A stretch of 56,018 nucleotides of DNA, taken from positions 1 through 56,018 of the forward strand of contig JAHEGH010000005.1 of NCBI GenBank assembly GCA_024639825.1, in the 5' to 3' direction. A program made the translations under genes and the position numbers. Below the pieces are notes generated by a model. The model had not been told where the DNA came from, did no database searches, and saw nothing but the letters and a program-made list of their open reading frames with translations. Each line of letters begins with the position of its first letter. Within the stretch, counting starts at the first letter, position 1. Origin of the DNA: Gammaproteobacteria bacterium (GTDB lineage Bacteria > Pseudomonadota > Gammaproteobacteria > Steroidobacterales > Woeseiaceae). Shown piece by piece: positions 6,625 to 17,469 of this stretch.

Positions 6625-8123
6625 GCATGCCGGCGGAACACCTGATCTCAGCCCCGACACTTGCCGATTTGCTGCAAGGGTTTGCCGAGGCGCCTGCAAT
6701 CCCGGTTCACGGTATTGCCAGCGACAGTCGCCTGCTGCAGAGCGGAGACCTGTTCCTTGCCGTGCAGGGCATCGGTTCGCACGGGCTCGACTACCTGGCG
6801 CAGGCACATGCGGCAGGCGTATGTGCCGTGGCCTGGGATGCATCGACCGGAACCGAGCCGCAGGACACCGGTGTGCCGATGATCGCGGTTGCAGGTCTTG
6901 CAGAGCAGCTCGGTGAAATTGCAGATCGTTTTTATGGCCGTCCATCAGAGCGACTGGACGTGATCGGAATCACCGGCACCAACGGTAAGACGACCGTTGC
7001 CTGGATGATTGCTCAGGCGCTTGAGCTTCTGGATGAGAGATGCGCATACCTCGGCACCCTGGGCTATGGCGTCGACGAGGTGCAGGGCGCAGAGGGTATG
7101 ACAACGCCAGCGGCTGTCGAGTTGCATGGCAGGCTGGCCGAGTTTGTCGACCTCGGTGCGGCTCATGCAGCTATTGAGGTGTCGTCACATGCGTTGTCGC
7201 AAGGTCGAGTTAATGGGGTTCGTTTTGCAGCCGCGTTGTTCACCAATCTCACGCGCGACCACCTCGACTATCACGCCAACATGCGGGAGTACTTTGAAAG
7301 CAAGGCTCGCCTGTTTCTCGACTGCCAGCCCGGCGAACGCATCATCGATATCGACTCAGAATACGGTGCGCAGCTTGCCTCGATGTGTGGCCAGGACGTC
7401 GTGACCGTGTCGACGCAATTCGATCGCGTCGCGAACGACCAGCCTCATGTGTTCGTGCGTGCTGTCGTTGCAAGCGAGCAGGGCTCGGAAATTTCGTTTA
7501 CCAGTTCATGGGGTGACGGCCGGTTTGTGTTGCCTTTGCCTGGCGATTTCAATGTAGCCAATGCCGTGCTCGTACTGGCATTGCTACTTAACAGGGGCGT
7601 AGCGCTCGATGCCGCCTGTGATGTCATGTCGCAGGTCAGCGCACCACCCGGAAGAATGCAGCGCGTGGCCACGGATGGCCCCGCTGTTTATATTGACTAC
7701 GCACATACGCCAACGGCGCTCGAAGGCGCGTTGCGCGCGTTGCGCGCGCACTGCCAAGGCAGGCTCTGGTGCGTGTTCGGGTGCGGGGGAGACCGCGATG
7801 CCGGCAAGCGGCCACAGATGGGCGCGGCGGCCGAGAGGCACGGCGACCGTGTCATTGTTACTACCGACAATCCTCGTTCTGAAGATGCCGCAGCGATAAT
7901 TGATGACATCGTCGCCGGCCTCTCGCAGCAAGACAAGCTGACGATCATTGAGGATCGCGCGGTAGCAATCGCCTGGGCCATCGAGAATGCCGCAGACGAT
8001 GATGTCGTACTGGTAGCGGGCAAGGGCCACGAGGACTACCAGGAGATAGCTGGCCAACGCACGCGCTTCTCTGACTATGCGCTTGCGGAGACGGCGCTCG
8101 CAGCCAGGAGGAGTACCGCATGA
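6621..8123 (+). CDS. murE: UDP-MurNAc-L-Ala-D-Glu:meso-diaminopimelate ligase MurE
   Basis: MurE adds the third stem-peptide residue to the peptidoglycan precursor in the cytoplasm. The 500-residue protein has the three Mur ligase domains: an N-terminal UDP-binding domain, the ATP loop GTNGKTT at about 119-125, the EVSSHAL motif near 187, and the C-terminal domain with DNPR at 416-419. DNPR is the diaminopimelate-selecting motif, so the wall contains meso-DAP rather than lysine. It overlaps both neighbours by four bases. Confidence 0.98.
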   Translation: MSMPAEHLISAPTLADLLQGFAEAPAIPVHGIASDSRLLQSGDLFLAVQGIGSHGLDYLAQAHAAGVCAVAWDASTGTEPQDTGVPMIAVAGLAEQLGEIADRFYGRPSERLDVIGITGTNGKTTVAWMIAQALELLDERCAYLGTLGYGVDEVQGAEGMTTPAAVELHGRLAEFVDLGAAHAAIEVSSHALSQGRVNGVRFAAALFTNLTRDHLDYHANMREYFESKARLFLDCQPGERIIDIDSEYGAQLASMCGQDVVTVSTQFDRVANDQPHVFVRAVVASEQGSEISFTSSWGDGRFVLPLPGDFNVANAVLVLALLLNRGVALDAACDVMSQVSAPPGRMQRVATDGPAVYIDYAHTPTALEGALRALRAHCQGRLWCVFGCGGDRDAGKRPQMGAAAERHGDRVIVTTDNPRSEDAAAIIDDIVAGLSQQDKLTIIEDRAVAIAWAIENAADDDVVLVAGKGHEDYQEIAGQRTRFSDYALAETALAARRSTA

Positions 8124-9481
8124 TTGCGACACTTCAACAGGCTGCGGAGTGTATGCAAGGCGTCTTGCAGGGTGCCGACGCTGAATTCAGCGGCATAAGT
8201 ACCGACACACGTACGATTCGCACTGGCGAGCTGTTTTTTGCGCTGCAGGGACCGAACTTCGATGGCAGGGACTATGTCCGCGCCGCGTTGGAGGCGGGTG
8301 CCGCCGGAGCCGTGGTTAGCAAGCGTGTCAACGAGGCTATCAGCCAGATCATAGTCGACGATGCAAAGGCGGCACTCGGTCGTTTCGGTGCCGCTTGGCG
8401 CAACGAGCATGACGTGACCGTTATCGGTGTTACCGGCAGCAACGGCAAGACCACGCTAAAGCATCTGATCGCGGCGTGCCTGTCACGCAAGGCACCAACG
8501 CTCGCGACACACGGCAACCTGAACAATGATATCGGCTTGCCGATGATGCTGGCGCGTATTGATGCGTCACACCGATACGCCGTCATCGAAATGGGTGCGA
8601 ATCATGCAGGCGAAATCGCGTACCTCACAGCACTCGCGAGCCCGGATGTCGTCGTAATCACCAACGCCGGCGCGGCGCATCTTGAGGGCTTCGGCTCGAT
8701 TAAAGGCGTGTCGCGCGCAAAAGGTGAAATCCTGGAAGGCGAAAAGCGCCCACGGGTAGCCGTGCTCAATGCGGACGACCGCTACTTCGACTACTGGGCT
8801 GAGCGGGTGAGCGATACGCGCTGCATCAGCTTTGGTTTTACAGAAACCGCGCACGTGCGCGCAGACAACATCGAGCCGGCACCAAGCCACACGACGTTTA
8901 CATTGCACCTGGGTGACGAGAGTACTGATGTCGTACTGCCACTCGTTGGTATTCACAACGTGCGCAATGCATGTGCCGCTGCCGCTGTTGCGCACGCGCT
9001 CGAGGTCGGGCTTGACGACATTCGGGCTGCACTCGAAGGCGTCAACCCGGTCGGCGGACGCCTGCAGCCATTGCGCGGCATCAACGAGGCAACGCTATTC
9101 GATGACAGCTACAACGCAAACCCGCTGTCAGTGAACGCCGCCGCTGAATTTCTGGCCTCTCTCCCTGGCGAGAGCTGGCTGGTGCTGGGTGATATGAAAG
9201 AACTCGGGGACGATGCGGCGGAGCTGCATCGCGAGGTTGGAGAAGCCGCGCGGGCAAGCGGTGTGAACCGCTTGTTCGCGTACGGCGACCTTGCCGCAAG
9301 TGCCGCTGAAGGATTTGGCGAGCGCGCCAGTTGGTATGCATCGCTTGATGCACTTGTCGACGAGCTGTGTGACGGCATGAGCAGTGACGTGACCGTGCTG
9401 GTCAAGGGGTCCCGCTCAATGCACATGGAACGTGTTGTCGATGCGCTGCGCGAGCCAGATGCCGTGAGAAGGGAGGCCTGA
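8120..9481 (+). CDS. murF: UDP-MurNAc-tripeptide:D-Ala-D-Ala ligase MurF
   Basis: MurF adds the D-Ala-D-Ala dipeptide made by Ddl (encoded downstream in the same operon). The 453-residue product has the ATP loop GSNGKTT at about 106-112, the family segments NNDIGLP (about 135-141) and [10 protein letters not shown] (about 156-165), and the YNANP motif in the C-terminal domain. Length is typical. It overlaps murE by four bases and is separated from mraY by two. Confidence 0.98.
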   Translation: MIATLQQAAECMQGVLQGADAEFSGISTDTRTIRTGELFFALQGPNFDGRDYVRAALEAGAAGAVVSKRVNEAISQIIVDDAKAALGRFGAAWRNEHDVTVIGVTGSNGKTTLKHLIAACLSRKAPTLATHGNLNNDIGLPMMLARIDASHRYAVIEMGANHAGEIAYLTALASPDVVVITNAGAAHLEGFGSIKGVSRAKGEILEGEKRPRVAVLNADDRYFDYWAERVSDTRCISFGFTETAHVRADNIEPAPSHTTFTLHLGDESTDVVLPLVGIHNVRNACAAAAVAHALEVGLDDIRAALEGVNPVGGRLQPLRGINEATLFDDSYNANPLSVNAAAEFLASLPGESWLVLGDMKELGDDAAELHREVGEAARASGVNRLFAYGDLAASAAEGFGERASWYASLDALVDELCDGMSSDVTVLVKGSRSMHMERVVDALREPDAVRREA

Positions 9482-9483
9482 TC

Positions 9484-10566
9484 GTGCTGCTGTATCTCAC
9501 ACAATATCTCGCCCAGTTCGAATCCGGTTTCAACGTATTCAACTACCTGACGATGCGCGCCATCATGGGGGCGCTTACTGCGCTTCTTATCTCGTTCATT
9601 ATCGGGCCGCGCATGATCAAGCGCCTGCAGGTAAACCAGCTCGGGCAGCCTGTTCGCGAAGATGGTCCCGAGACGCACCTGTTGAAGGCGGGTACGCCGA
9701 CGATGGGCGGCACTCTGATCCTGGCTGCGATCTCGATTAGCACGGTTCTGTGGGCGAACCTCGAAAACTTATATGTCTGGATCGTTCTGTTTGTCACTCT
9801 GTCTTTCGGCGTGATTGGCTATGTTGACGATTACAAGAAACTGGTTCTGCAAAACCCAGCCGGCATCTCGGCGAAGCAAAAGCTCTTCTGGCAGTCTGCT
9901 GCGGCTCTTGTAGCCGCGGTTGCCCTGTACGTTACGGCGACAGACGACGTTCAGACGTCGTTGCTGATTCCATATTTCAAGGATCTTGCTATTCCCCTTG
10001 GCATGTTCCAGGTCGTCGTGACGTACTTTTTTATTGTTGGATTCAGTAATGCGGTCAACCTTACTGATGGCCTCGACGGTCTGGCTATTATGCCGACCGT
10101 CCTCGTCGGTGGTGCGTTGGGTATCTTTGCCTACGTTACCGGTAACGTGAATTTCGCAAGCTACCTCGACATACCGTATGTGGCGGGCACGGGCGAAATC
10201 CTTGTCTTCTGTACAGCACTGGCTGGCGCAGGCCTCGGCTTCCTGTGGTTCAACACCTACCCGGCGCAGGTGTTCATGGGCGATATTGGCGCATTGTCAC
10301 TGGGGGCTGCACTGGGTGCGGTTGCGGTCGTTGTACGGCAGGAAATTGTCCTCGCGATTATGGGTGGCGTGTTTGTGGTCGAGACCCTCTCGGTCATTAT
10401 TCAGGTCGCGTCGTTCAAACTTACCGGCAAGCGCGTGTTTCGCATGGCGCCGTTACACCATCATTTCGAATTGAAAGGCTGGGCGGAGCCCAAGGTCATC
10501 GTTCGATTCTGGATTATCACCGTCATCCTCGTGTTGATCGGATTGGCGAGCCTGAAGATCCGATGA
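9484..10566 (+). CDS. mraY: Phospho-MurNAc-pentapeptide transferase MraY
   Basis: MraY transfers phospho-MurNAc-pentapeptide to undecaprenyl phosphate, giving lipid I at the inner membrane. The 360-residue polytopic protein has about ten hydrophobic segments and the catalytic motifs GYVDDYKK (about 114-121), [10 protein letters not shown] (about 189-198) and the cytoplasmic [11 protein letters not shown] loop. The start is a GTG at 9484 with GGGAGG seven bases upstream. It ends in a four-base overlap with murD. Confidence 0.98.
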   Translation: MLLYLTQYLAQFESGFNVFNYLTMRAIMGALTALLISFIIGPRMIKRLQVNQLGQPVREDGPETHLLKAGTPTMGGTLILAAISISTVLWANLENLYVWIVLFVTLSFGVIGYVDDYKKLVLQNPAGISAKQKLFWQSAAALVAAVALYVTATDDVQTSLLIPYFKDLAIPLGMFQVVVTYFFIVGFSNAVNLTDGLDGLAIMPTVLVGGALGIFAYVTGNVNFASYLDIPYVAGTGEILVFCTALAGAGLGFLWFNTYPAQVFMGDIGALSLGAALGAVAVVVRQEIVLAIMGGVFVVETLSVIIQVASFKLTGKRVFRMAPLHHHFELKGWAEPKVIVRFWIITVILVLIGLASLKIR

Positions 10567-11900
10567 GCGACGTGAAGCGCAATGTAGAAAAGGATCTGGT
10601 CGTGGGCCTCGGCGCCACCGGCCTGTCGATCGCGCGTTACCTGAAGCGTTGCGACGCTGATGCCATCTTCTACGACAGCCGTAAAGAGCCGCCCGGCCTC
10701 GATGAGCTCGAAGAGGTCTGGCCGAATGCCGACGTACGGCTCGGTAAGGACACGGTCCCCAGGAGTGTTAAGCGTGTCATCGCTTCGCCCGGCGTTCCCG
10801 ACAGCAATCCGCTCCTCAAAAAGGCGCGCAAACAGAAACTCGAAATCGTGTCAGATATCGAACTGTTTGCTCGCGATGCCGTGAAGCCATTCGTTGCCGT
10901 GACGGGATCCAACGGCAAGAGCACGGTAACGACGCTGCTGTATCTCATGTGCCGGGCTGACGGCCGCAATGTGCTTGCGGGAGGCAACCTTGGTGAACCG
11001 GCGCTTGACCTGCTCGCGCAGGATTTGCCGGACGTGTACGTGCTCGAGCTGTCGAGCTTCCAGTTGCAGCGCACGCAGAAGCTGTCTGCCGAAGTTGCAT
11101 TACTTCTGAATATTTCGCTCGATCATCTCGACTGGCACACGGATGAGGATGAATACCGCGCTGCCAAGTACCGCATCTTCAAGGACGTCGATGCAGCCGT
11201 CATCAATCGCGCCGATGAAGAGGCTGCCAGGAAGGCGGCGCACTGTGGTCGCGTAGTGAGTTTCGGCCTCGATGCTCCGGCCGAAGATCAGTACGGCATT
11301 CGAGAAGAAGATGGCGAGAGATATCTGGCCTGCGGGGAGACGCTCCTGCTATCGGTCCGCGATCTGGCGCTCTATGGTATTCACAACCAGCTAAACGCGC
11401 TGGCGGCACTGGCTGCTGGTGATCTTCTCGGTCTCGACATGAGCGCCATGTTGCAGGTGCTGATCGAATTTCCAGGGCTGCCGCACCGTATGCAGTTTGT
11501 TGCCCGCATCGGCGCGGTCGACTACATCAACGATTCAAAGGCCACCAATGTTGCGGCGGCTGTGGCATCCATTAATTCCGTCGACAACATGCTGGTGCTC
11601 GTCGCAGGTGGGCTGGGCAAGGGTGGAAATTTCAGTGAACTCGCCGAGGCCATCGAAGGCAAGCTGCGGGGCGCGGTACTCATCGGCGAAGACGCGGAAA
11701 AAATCGCGCATGCTCTCGACACGGTCATGCCAGTGCATTTCGCTGAGAACATGGAGTCGGCTGTGCATATGGCAGCATCCTGCGCCGAATCGGATGACAC
11801 GGTGCTGCTGGCGCCGGCATGCGCGAGCTTCGACCAGTATGCCAACTACATGGCGCGCGGTGACGCGTTTGTCGATGCGGTAGAGGCGCTGAAACGATGA
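10563..11900 (+). CDS. murD: UDP-MurNAc-L-Ala:D-glutamate ligase MurD
   Basis: MurD adds D-glutamate to UDP-MurNAc-L-Ala. The 445-residue protein begins with the GLGATGLS nucleotide-fold motif (about residues 14-21), has the ATP loop GSNGKST (about 115-121) and the NDSKATN motif of the C-terminal half. The ATG at 10563 is chosen although the frame stays open far upstream: it gives normal length, begins just before the conserved domain and forms the four-base overlap with mraY seen at most junctions of the cluster. Confidence 0.97.
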   Translation: MSDVKRNVEKDLVVGLGATGLSIARYLKRCDADAIFYDSRKEPPGLDELEEVWPNADVRLGKDTVPRSVKRVIASPGVPDSNPLLKKARKQKLEIVSDIELFARDAVKPFVAVTGSNGKSTVTTLLYLMCRADGRNVLAGGNLGEPALDLLAQDLPDVYVLELSSFQLQRTQKLSAEVALLLNISLDHLDWHTDEDEYRAAKYRIFKDVDAAVINRADEEAARKAAHCGRVVSFGLDAPAEDQYGIREEDGERYLACGETLLLSVRDLALYGIHNQLNALAALAAGDLLGLDMSAMLQVLIEFPGLPHRMQFVARIGAVDYINDSKATNVAAAVASINSVDNMLVLVAGGLGKGGNFSELAEAIEGKLRGAVLIGEDAEKIAHALDTVMPVHFAENMESAVHMAASCAESDDTVLLAPACASFDQYANYMARGDAFVDAVEALKR

Positions 11901-13081
11901 GCCGCTCAATGATCATGCCGTTCCCGGCTCGCCTGAAGACCGAGCTCAAAATCGATCCGGTACTGCTGGCTATCACCGGCGCATTGCTGCTTGGGGGTTT
12001 CGTCATCCTGGCCTCTGCTTCGATTTCGATCTCCGACAATGCGGCCGGAAATCCCTTCTTCTATATTCAGCGACAGTTGCTCGCGGCGACCATTGGCGCT
12101 ATTGCGGGCGCGATGTGCCTGTTCATCCCGATGCAGGTCTGGCAGAAGCTCGGGCCCTTGATGTTGTTCACGGGCCTCGCGTTGCTCGTTGTCGTGCTCA
12201 TTCCCGGCATTGGCTACGAAGTCAACGGGAGCACACGCTGGGTCCGCGTTGGCTTCATGAACCTGCAGGTGTCCGAACCGGCGCGGCTGTGTTTCCTGAT
12301 GTACCTGGCGGGTTATCTCGTGCGACGTAACAAGTCTGTGCGCGAAGAGTTCGTCGGCTTCCTGCGACCGATGCTCGTTCTGACGCTGGCCTGTGTACTC
12401 CTGCTCAAGGAACCGGACTTCGGAGCGGCCATCGTATTGCTCGCGACAGCGCTGACCATGCTATTTGTGTCCGGCGCGCGCGTTCGGGACTTCATCGTCT
12501 TTTTCACGGCAGCTGTACTCGCAGTCGTCGCGCTCACGATCACCGCTCCGTACCGCATGAAACGCCTGACCGGCTTCCTCGATCCGTGGGCTGACCCCTA
12601 CGACTCGGGCTTCCAGTTGACGCAGTCATTGATCGCCATCGGCCGCGGCGAATGGTTCGGCGTCGGGCTTGGCGAAAGCGTGCAAAAACTCTTCTACCTG
12701 CCCGAGGCACACACGGACTTCGTTTTTGCCGTATTCGCCGAAGAGTTTGGGCTCCTCGGTTCACTGGTGCTGATCGGTCTCTTCCTGGCGTTGCTGTGGC
12801 GCGTGTTCCAACTGGGTATCCGGGCACACAATGCCGAGCGTTTTTTTGAGGCCTACATTGCCATCGGTCTCGGCACGTGGCTGGGTCTGCAGGCGTTCAT
12901 AAACGTCGGCGTGAACATGGGCATGTTACCGACCAAGGGTCTGACTCTGCCGCTGATCAGTTACGGACGCAGCAGCCTGATTATCACCATGATCTGCATT
13001 GGTTTGTTGATGCGGATTCACCACGAGCTCGCCGTCGATGCGAAGCCAGTCAACCGCAAGCGAGGTCGCCGCAGAAAATGA
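11897..13081 (+). CDS. ftsW: Septal peptidoglycan glycosyltransferase FtsW
   Basis: FtsW is the SEDS-family polymerase that works with FtsI at the septum. The 394-residue polytopic membrane protein has about ten hydrophobic segments, the large periplasmic loop with GFQLTQSLIAIGRG and GLGES, and the C-terminal SEDS signature NVGVNMGMLPTKGLTLPLISYG. Location between murD and murG separates it from the paralogue RodA. It overlaps murD and murG by four bases each. Confidence 0.97.
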   Translation: MSRSMIMPFPARLKTELKIDPVLLAITGALLLGGFVILASASISISDNAAGNPFFYIQRQLLAATIGAIAGAMCLFIPMQVWQKLGPLMLFTGLALLVVVLIPGIGYEVNGSTRWVRVGFMNLQVSEPARLCFLMYLAGYLVRRNKSVREEFVGFLRPMLVLTLACVLLLKEPDFGAAIVLLATALTMLFVSGARVRDFIVFFTAAVLAVVALTITAPYRMKRLTGFLDPWADPYDSGFQLTQSLIAIGRGEWFGVGLGESVQKLFYLPEAHTDFVFAVFAEEFGLLGSLVLIGLFLALLWRVFQLGIRAHNAERFFEAYIAIGLGTWLGLQAFINVGVNMGMLPTKGLTLPLISYGRSSLIITMICIGLLMRIHHELAVDAKPVNRKRGRRRK

Positions 13082-14178
13082 GTCCGCGACCAAACATGAG
13101 GCCAATACTCGTCATGGCCGGCGGCACCGGTGGACACGTTTATCCGGCGCTCGCAGTCGCGCGCGCATTGCAGGCAGAGGCGCGTGACGTCGTCTGGCTT
13201 GGCACGCATCGCGGTCTGGAATCGCGCATCGTGCCCGCGGCCGGCATCGATATCGAATGGATCAGCATCAAGGGTCTGCGGCGCAAAGGCGCACTCGCAA
13301 TCCTCGTTGCTCCCCTTCAAATTGGCTGGGCGCTGTTGCAGTCGCTCGCTGTCATTATTCGTCGCCGTCCGGCAGCGGTGCTCGGCATGGGTGGATTCGT
13401 CAGTGGACCCGGTGGTGTTGCCGCCTGGCTGACGCGCCGTCCCCTTGTCATTCACGAGCAAAATGCTGCAGCGGGCATGACCAACCGTCTTCTGGCGCGT
13501 CTTGCCCGGGTTGTGCTGCAAGCCTTCCCGGGCAGTTTTAATTCTGGTGTCGATGCGGAAACCGTCGGCAACCCGGTGCGCGAGGATATCGCCGCCGTCG
13601 CTCCGCCCCACGAGCGCTATGCTGATCGCCAGGGTGCTTTGCGCGTTCTGGTACTCGGCGGCAGCCAGGGCGCACTCGCGTTGAACCGCACTGTACCTGC
13701 TGCGCTGGCATTGCTGGAGGCCGATGTACGTCCGGTTGTTCGCCATCAGTGCGGCGAACGCACGCTGGATATTGCGAAGCAGGCGTATGACGAGCATGGG
13801 GTCGACGTCGAGTTGCTGCCGTTTATCGAGGATATGGCTGAGGCCTATGCCTGGGCGGATCTCGTCATTTGCCGCGCTGGTGCCCTTACTGTTGCCGAAC
13901 TCTGCGCTGTGGGGGTGCCGGCATTGTTCGTCCCTTACCCGGGCGCCGTCGACGATCACCAGACGGCGAATGCTCGGCCAATGGCCGACGCCGGTGCAGG
14001 ACTGATTGTTCCGGAGGCGGAGCTTACGCCGAAACATCTGGCCGACCTGCTGCGCGAGTGGTTGCAGTCGCGTGCCGGGTTGCAGCAACGGGCTGCGAAA
14101 GCCAGAGCGCTATCCGTTCCGGACTCGCTGAATCGAATCACCCAAATCTGCCTTGAGCAGGCTGGAGCAGTCGCATGA
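13078..14178 (+). CDS. murG: UDP-GlcNAc:lipid I N-acetylglucosaminyltransferase MurG
   Basis: MurG converts lipid I to lipid II at the cytoplasmic face of the inner membrane. The 366-residue protein has the [10 protein letters not shown] loop (about residues 15-24), HEQNAAAG (about 127-134), the GGSQGA loop of the C-terminal domain and the nucleotide-sugar-binding [11 protein letters not shown] segment. The ATG at 13078 lies in an ATGA overlap with ftsW; frames reaching further upstream are inside ftsW. Confidence 0.97.
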   Translation: MSPRPNMRPILVMAGGTGGHVYPALAVARALQAEARDVVWLGTHRGLESRIVPAAGIDIEWISIKGLRRKGALAILVAPLQIGWALLQSLAVIIRRRPAAVLGMGGFVSGPGGVAAWLTRRPLVIHEQNAAAGMTNRLLARLARVVLQAFPGSFNSGVDAETVGNPVREDIAAVAPPHERYADRQGALRVLVLGGSQGALALNRTVPAALALLEADVRPVVRHQCGERTLDIAKQAYDEHGVDVELLPFIEDMAEAYAWADLVICRAGALTVAELCAVGVPALFVPYPGAVDDHQTANARPMADAGAGLIVPEAELTPKHLADLLREWLQSRAGLQQRAAKARALSVPDSLNRITQICLEQAGAVA

Positions 14179-15632
14179 TCAAGAAGATGCGTCGAATCCA
14201 CAGTGTGCATTTCGTCGGTATCGGTGGCTCCGGCATGTCCGGCATCGCAGAGGTGATGCTGAGTCTCGGCTACGCCGTGCAGGGCTCCGATCTGAAGCGG
14301 AACAAGCAGACACAGCGCCTTGAATCTCAGGGCGCTACCGTATTCATCGGCCACGCTGCCAACAACATTCGCGATGCTGACGCTTTGGTCGTTTCCAGCG
14401 CGGTCGATGAAACCAACCCCGAAGTGGCCGCGGCAAGAGAGGCGCTCATGCCGGTCGTGAGCCGTGCAGAAATGCTCGCCGAGCTCATGCGCTTCCGATA
14501 CTCGATTGCGGTCGCGGGCACACACGGCAAGACGACGACCACGAGTCTCGTCGCCAGCGTTCTGGCCGAGGGTGGGCTCGACCCTACCTTTGTGATCGGC
14601 GGTCGCCTGAAAAGTGCCGACGCCAACGCGCGCCTGGGCGAGGGCGACTACCTCGTCGCCGAAGCCGATGAGAGCGATGCATCGTTTGTGCACCTGAAGC
14701 CGATGCTGGCGGTTGTCACCAACATTGATGCGGATCACATGTCGACCTACGACGGTGATATCGAAAAACTCAAGGCGGGTTTCATCGAATTCCTGCATAA
14801 CCTGCCTTTCTATGGGCTGGCTGTCGTTTGCACTGACGATCCGGGTGTAAACGACGTTCTTGCCGATATCGGTCGCTCCATCACGTCCTACGGTACCAAC
14901 GAAGAAGCTGACATCCGGGCTGTCAATATCGAATTCAATGAGAACATTACCGAGTTCGACGTTGTTCGGTCCAGCAAGGTGGAGAAGAGCCTCGGTGACA
15001 CGCAAAGCGTGTACCAGATCATGCACGTGAAGCTGCGTCTGCCTGGCATGCACAATGTCAGGAACTCACTGGCTGCGATCGCCGTGGCTGATGAGCTGCA
15101 GATTAGCGATGCAGCGGTGATGGCGGCCCTCGAGAAGTTTGAAGGAATCGACCGCCGCTTCCAGAGCCTCGGCGAAGTTCAGACAGGTGCCGGCAAGATC
15201 CTGCTGGTTGATGACTATGGACATCACCCGACCGAGGTCGCAGCAACACTGGCTGCGGCGAAGTCCGGCTACCCGGAGCGTCGCGTGGTTCTGGTTTTCC
15301 AGCCGCATCGCTACACGCGCACACGGGATCTGATGGACGACTTTGCGTCCGTACTGTCAGAAGCCGATGCGCTTGTCTTGCTGGATGTTTATGCCGCCGG
15401 CGAGGAACCAATCCCCGGCGCCGACGGGCGTTCCATGGCGCGCGCGGTACGCACGCGCGGTGCTGTTGAACCCGTGTTTGTAGAGAATCTTGACGACCTC
15501 GCCGGTGTTCTTGAAGGCGTGCTTAACGACGGCGACCTCGTACTGACCATGGGAGCCGGCGATATCGGTGCCTACGCGCAATCATTGCCTGAACTGCTGG
15601 CCAAAGGCCCGTCATTGAAGGTGCACTCATGA
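14175..15632 (+). CDS. murC: UDP-MurNAc:L-alanine ligase MurC
   Basis: MurC adds the first stem-peptide residue. The 485-residue protein has [15 protein letters not shown] at the N-terminus, the ATP loop GTHGKTT at 115-121 and the C-terminal [12 protein letters not shown] motif, all typical. It lies in four-base overlaps with murG and murB. Confidence 0.98.
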   Translation: MIKKMRRIHSVHFVGIGGSGMSGIAEVMLSLGYAVQGSDLKRNKQTQRLESQGATVFIGHAANNIRDADALVVSSAVDETNPEVAAAREALMPVVSRAEMLAELMRFRYSIAVAGTHGKTTTTSLVASVLAEGGLDPTFVIGGRLKSADANARLGEGDYLVAEADESDASFVHLKPMLAVVTNIDADHMSTYDGDIEKLKAGFIEFLHNLPFYGLAVVCTDDPGVNDVLADIGRSITSYGTNEEADIRAVNIEFNENITEFDVVRSSKVEKSLGDTQSVYQIMHVKLRLPGMHNVRNSLAAIAVADELQISDAAVMAALEKFEGIDRRFQSLGEVQTGAGKILLVDDYGHHPTEVAATLAAAKSGYPERRVVLVFQPHRYTRTRDLMDDFASVLSEADALVLLDVYAAGEEPIPGADGRSMARAVRTRGAVEPVFVENLDDLAGVLEGVLNDGDLVLTMGAGDIGAYAQSLPELLAKGPSLKVHS

Positions 15633-16528
15633 TGGCGCTGGCAAAAGATCTTAGCGTGCGCGGCGAACTTCGATACAACGAACCGATGAGCCGCCATACG
15701 TCGTGGCGGGTCGGCGGACCCGCAGAAGTCTTCTTTATTCCGGAGAGCATTGAGGATCTGTCATCGTTCCTCGCCGACCTGGATGGCGATACACCCATAT
15801 TCTGGCACGGCGTCGGCAGCAACCTGCTGGTGCGCGATCGCGGACTCAAGGGTGTAGTGGTTTCAGCGACAAAAATGCTGCGGCAGCTGGAGCGTATCGA
15901 TCACTACCTGGTGCGTGCCGGCGCCGGCTTGCCATGCACGCAACTGGCACGTCAATGCATTCGCTGGGAATTGGGACCATCAGAGTTCTTCGCGGGAATC
16001 CCGGGAACCGTCGGCGGTGCCCTGGCCATGAACGCCGGCGCACACGGCAATGAAACGTGGGAACGCGTCGAGTCGGTGCGCACGATCGATCGCAATGGCG
16101 AGATTCATGAGCGCGCTCCGGCCGAGTACACGGTTGGCTATCGCAGTGTGACGGGACCGGCCAACGAGTGGTTCATCGAAGGAACCTTTCGCTTCGACCC
16201 CGATGTTGTTCCCAGCATGGAATCGATGAAGGCCATGCTTGATCGCCGCAAAGCAACACAGCCGCTCGGCCTGCCGAGCTGCGGCTCGGTCTTCCGTAAC
16301 CCTCCGGGCGATTTCTCCGCACGCCTGATCGAAGCGGCCGGACTCAAGGGGCATCGCATTGGCGGCGCCGAGGTTTCAACCAAGCATGCCAACTTCATTA
16401 TCAATCGGGACGAAGCATCAGCCACGGATATTGAGGAACTGATTGAGCATGTCCGGCAGACGGTTCTCGACGAACAGGGTGTCGCGCTCAAGCATGAAGT
16501 GCGCATCGTTGGCGAGGTGGCTGCATGA
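15629..16528 (+). CDS. murB: UDP-N-acetylenolpyruvoylglucosamine reductase MurB
   Basis: MurB reduces UDP-GlcNAc-enolpyruvate to UDP-MurNAc with FAD and NADPH. The 299-residue protein has the short (type II-like) layout: the [14 protein letters not shown] segment near residues 24-34, the GSNLLVRD motif near 66-73, GIPGTVGGA near 122-130, the YR.SV motif at about 171, and the SCGSVFRNP serine segment near 215-223. Enterobacteria keep murB elsewhere; here it sits in the dcw cluster between murC and ddl. Overlaps of four bases on both sides. Confidence 0.97.
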   Translation: MMALAKDLSVRGELRYNEPMSRHTSWRVGGPAEVFFIPESIEDLSSFLADLDGDTPIFWHGVGSNLLVRDRGLKGVVVSATKMLRQLERIDHYLVRAGAGLPCTQLARQCIRWELGPSEFFAGIPGTVGGALAMNAGAHGNETWERVESVRTIDRNGEIHERAPAEYTVGYRSVTGPANEWFIEGTFRFDPDVVPSMESMKAMLDRRKATQPLGLPSCGSVFRNPPGDFSARLIEAAGLKGHRIGGAEVSTKHANFIINRDEASATDIEELIEHVRQTVLDEQGVALKHEVRIVGEVAA

Positions 16529-17469
16529 TTATCTCTAACGCTGCAGACTTCGGTCGGGTTGCCGTGATGTTCGGCGGACATTCGAGCGAACGCGAGGTGT
16601 CTCTCGACACGGGTGCCGCTGTGCTCACGGCGTTGCTTTCGAAAGGCGTCGATGCACACGCATGGGATCCGGCAGAAAAAACGATGTCGGAGTTTGCGGA
16701 AGCCGGATTCGACCGTGTGTGGATTGCATTGCACGGACCGGGTGGCGAGGACGGCGCATTACAGGGACTGCTGCAATGGCTCGGCGTTCCATACACCGGC
16801 AGCGGCGTCATGGCTTCTGCGCTGGCGATGGACAAGGTGCGGAGCAAGCATCTCTTTCGCGCGGTCGGTATTCCGACGCCGGACTATGCCGTTGCCAGGA
16901 CACTGGACGAAGCATCTGTGGCGGCTGAACAGGTCGGGTTCCCGCTGATTATCAAGCCTTCCGGGCAGGGCTCCAGTGTAGGCATGTCCAAAGTGTTCGA
17001 ACGCAGCGAGCTTAATGATGCGGTGGAGGTCGCGCTGCAATACGGAGATACCGTCTTGCTTGAGACCTGCATCAACGGCGACGAATTCACGGTCGCTGTT
17101 TTGCATGACAAGGCCCTGCCGAGCATCCGCATTGTCACACCACGTGTGTTTTACGACTACCGGGCGAAATACGAGTCGGATCGGACCGAGTACATCTGTC
17201 GTGGTACCGCAAGCGACGAAGAAGAAGCCGTCTATGCTGAACTCGCCGTCGCCGCTTTCAATGAGTTGGGATGTTCGGGTTGGGGACGTGTCGATTTCAT
17301 GACCGGCGCCGACAGGCAGCCGCTTGTGCTCGAAGTCAACACGGTTCCGGGCATGACGAGTCATAGCCTGGTGCCTATGGCGGCGAATCAGGATGGCATC
17401 GATTTCGAGACGCTTTGCTGGCGCATTCTCGAGACGAGTTTCGACGGGGAGGCTGACCATGGCGCGTAA
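16525..17469 (+). CDS. ddl: D-alanine:D-alanine ligase
   Basis: Ddl makes the D-Ala-D-Ala dipeptide used by MurF. The 314-residue ATP-grasp protein is of the DdlB length class and has GGHSSEREVS near the N-terminus, HGPGGEDG (the substrate-binding loop), KPSGQGSSVGMSKV, and the metal-binding EVNTVPGMTSHSLVP segment near the C-terminus. It overlaps ftsQ by 11 bases, the longest overlap in the cluster. Confidence 0.97.
   Translation: MIISNAADFGRVAVMFGGHSSEREVSLDTGAAVLTALLSKGVDAHAWDPAEKTMSEFAEAGFDRVWIALHGPGGEDGALQGLLQWLGVPYTGSGVMASALAMDKVRSKHLFRAVGIPTPDYAVARTLDEASVAAEQVGFPLIIKPSGQGSSVGMSKVFERSELNDAVEVALQYGDTVLLETCINGDEFTVAVLHDKALPSIRIVTPRVFYDYRAKYESDRTEYICRGTASDEEEAVYAELAVAAFNELGCSGWGRVDFMTGADRQPLVLEVNTVPGMTSHSLVPMAANQDGIDFETLCWRILETSFDGEADHGA

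Noticed and set aside
10245-10562. Upstream extension of the murD frame
   Set aside because: It lies wholly inside mraY; the ATG at 10563 gives normal MurD length and the same overlap as neighbouring junctions.
13018-14088. Long minus-strand open frames opposite murG and murC
   Set aside because: High GC at third positions of certain genes produces such frames; no domain or start signal supports them.
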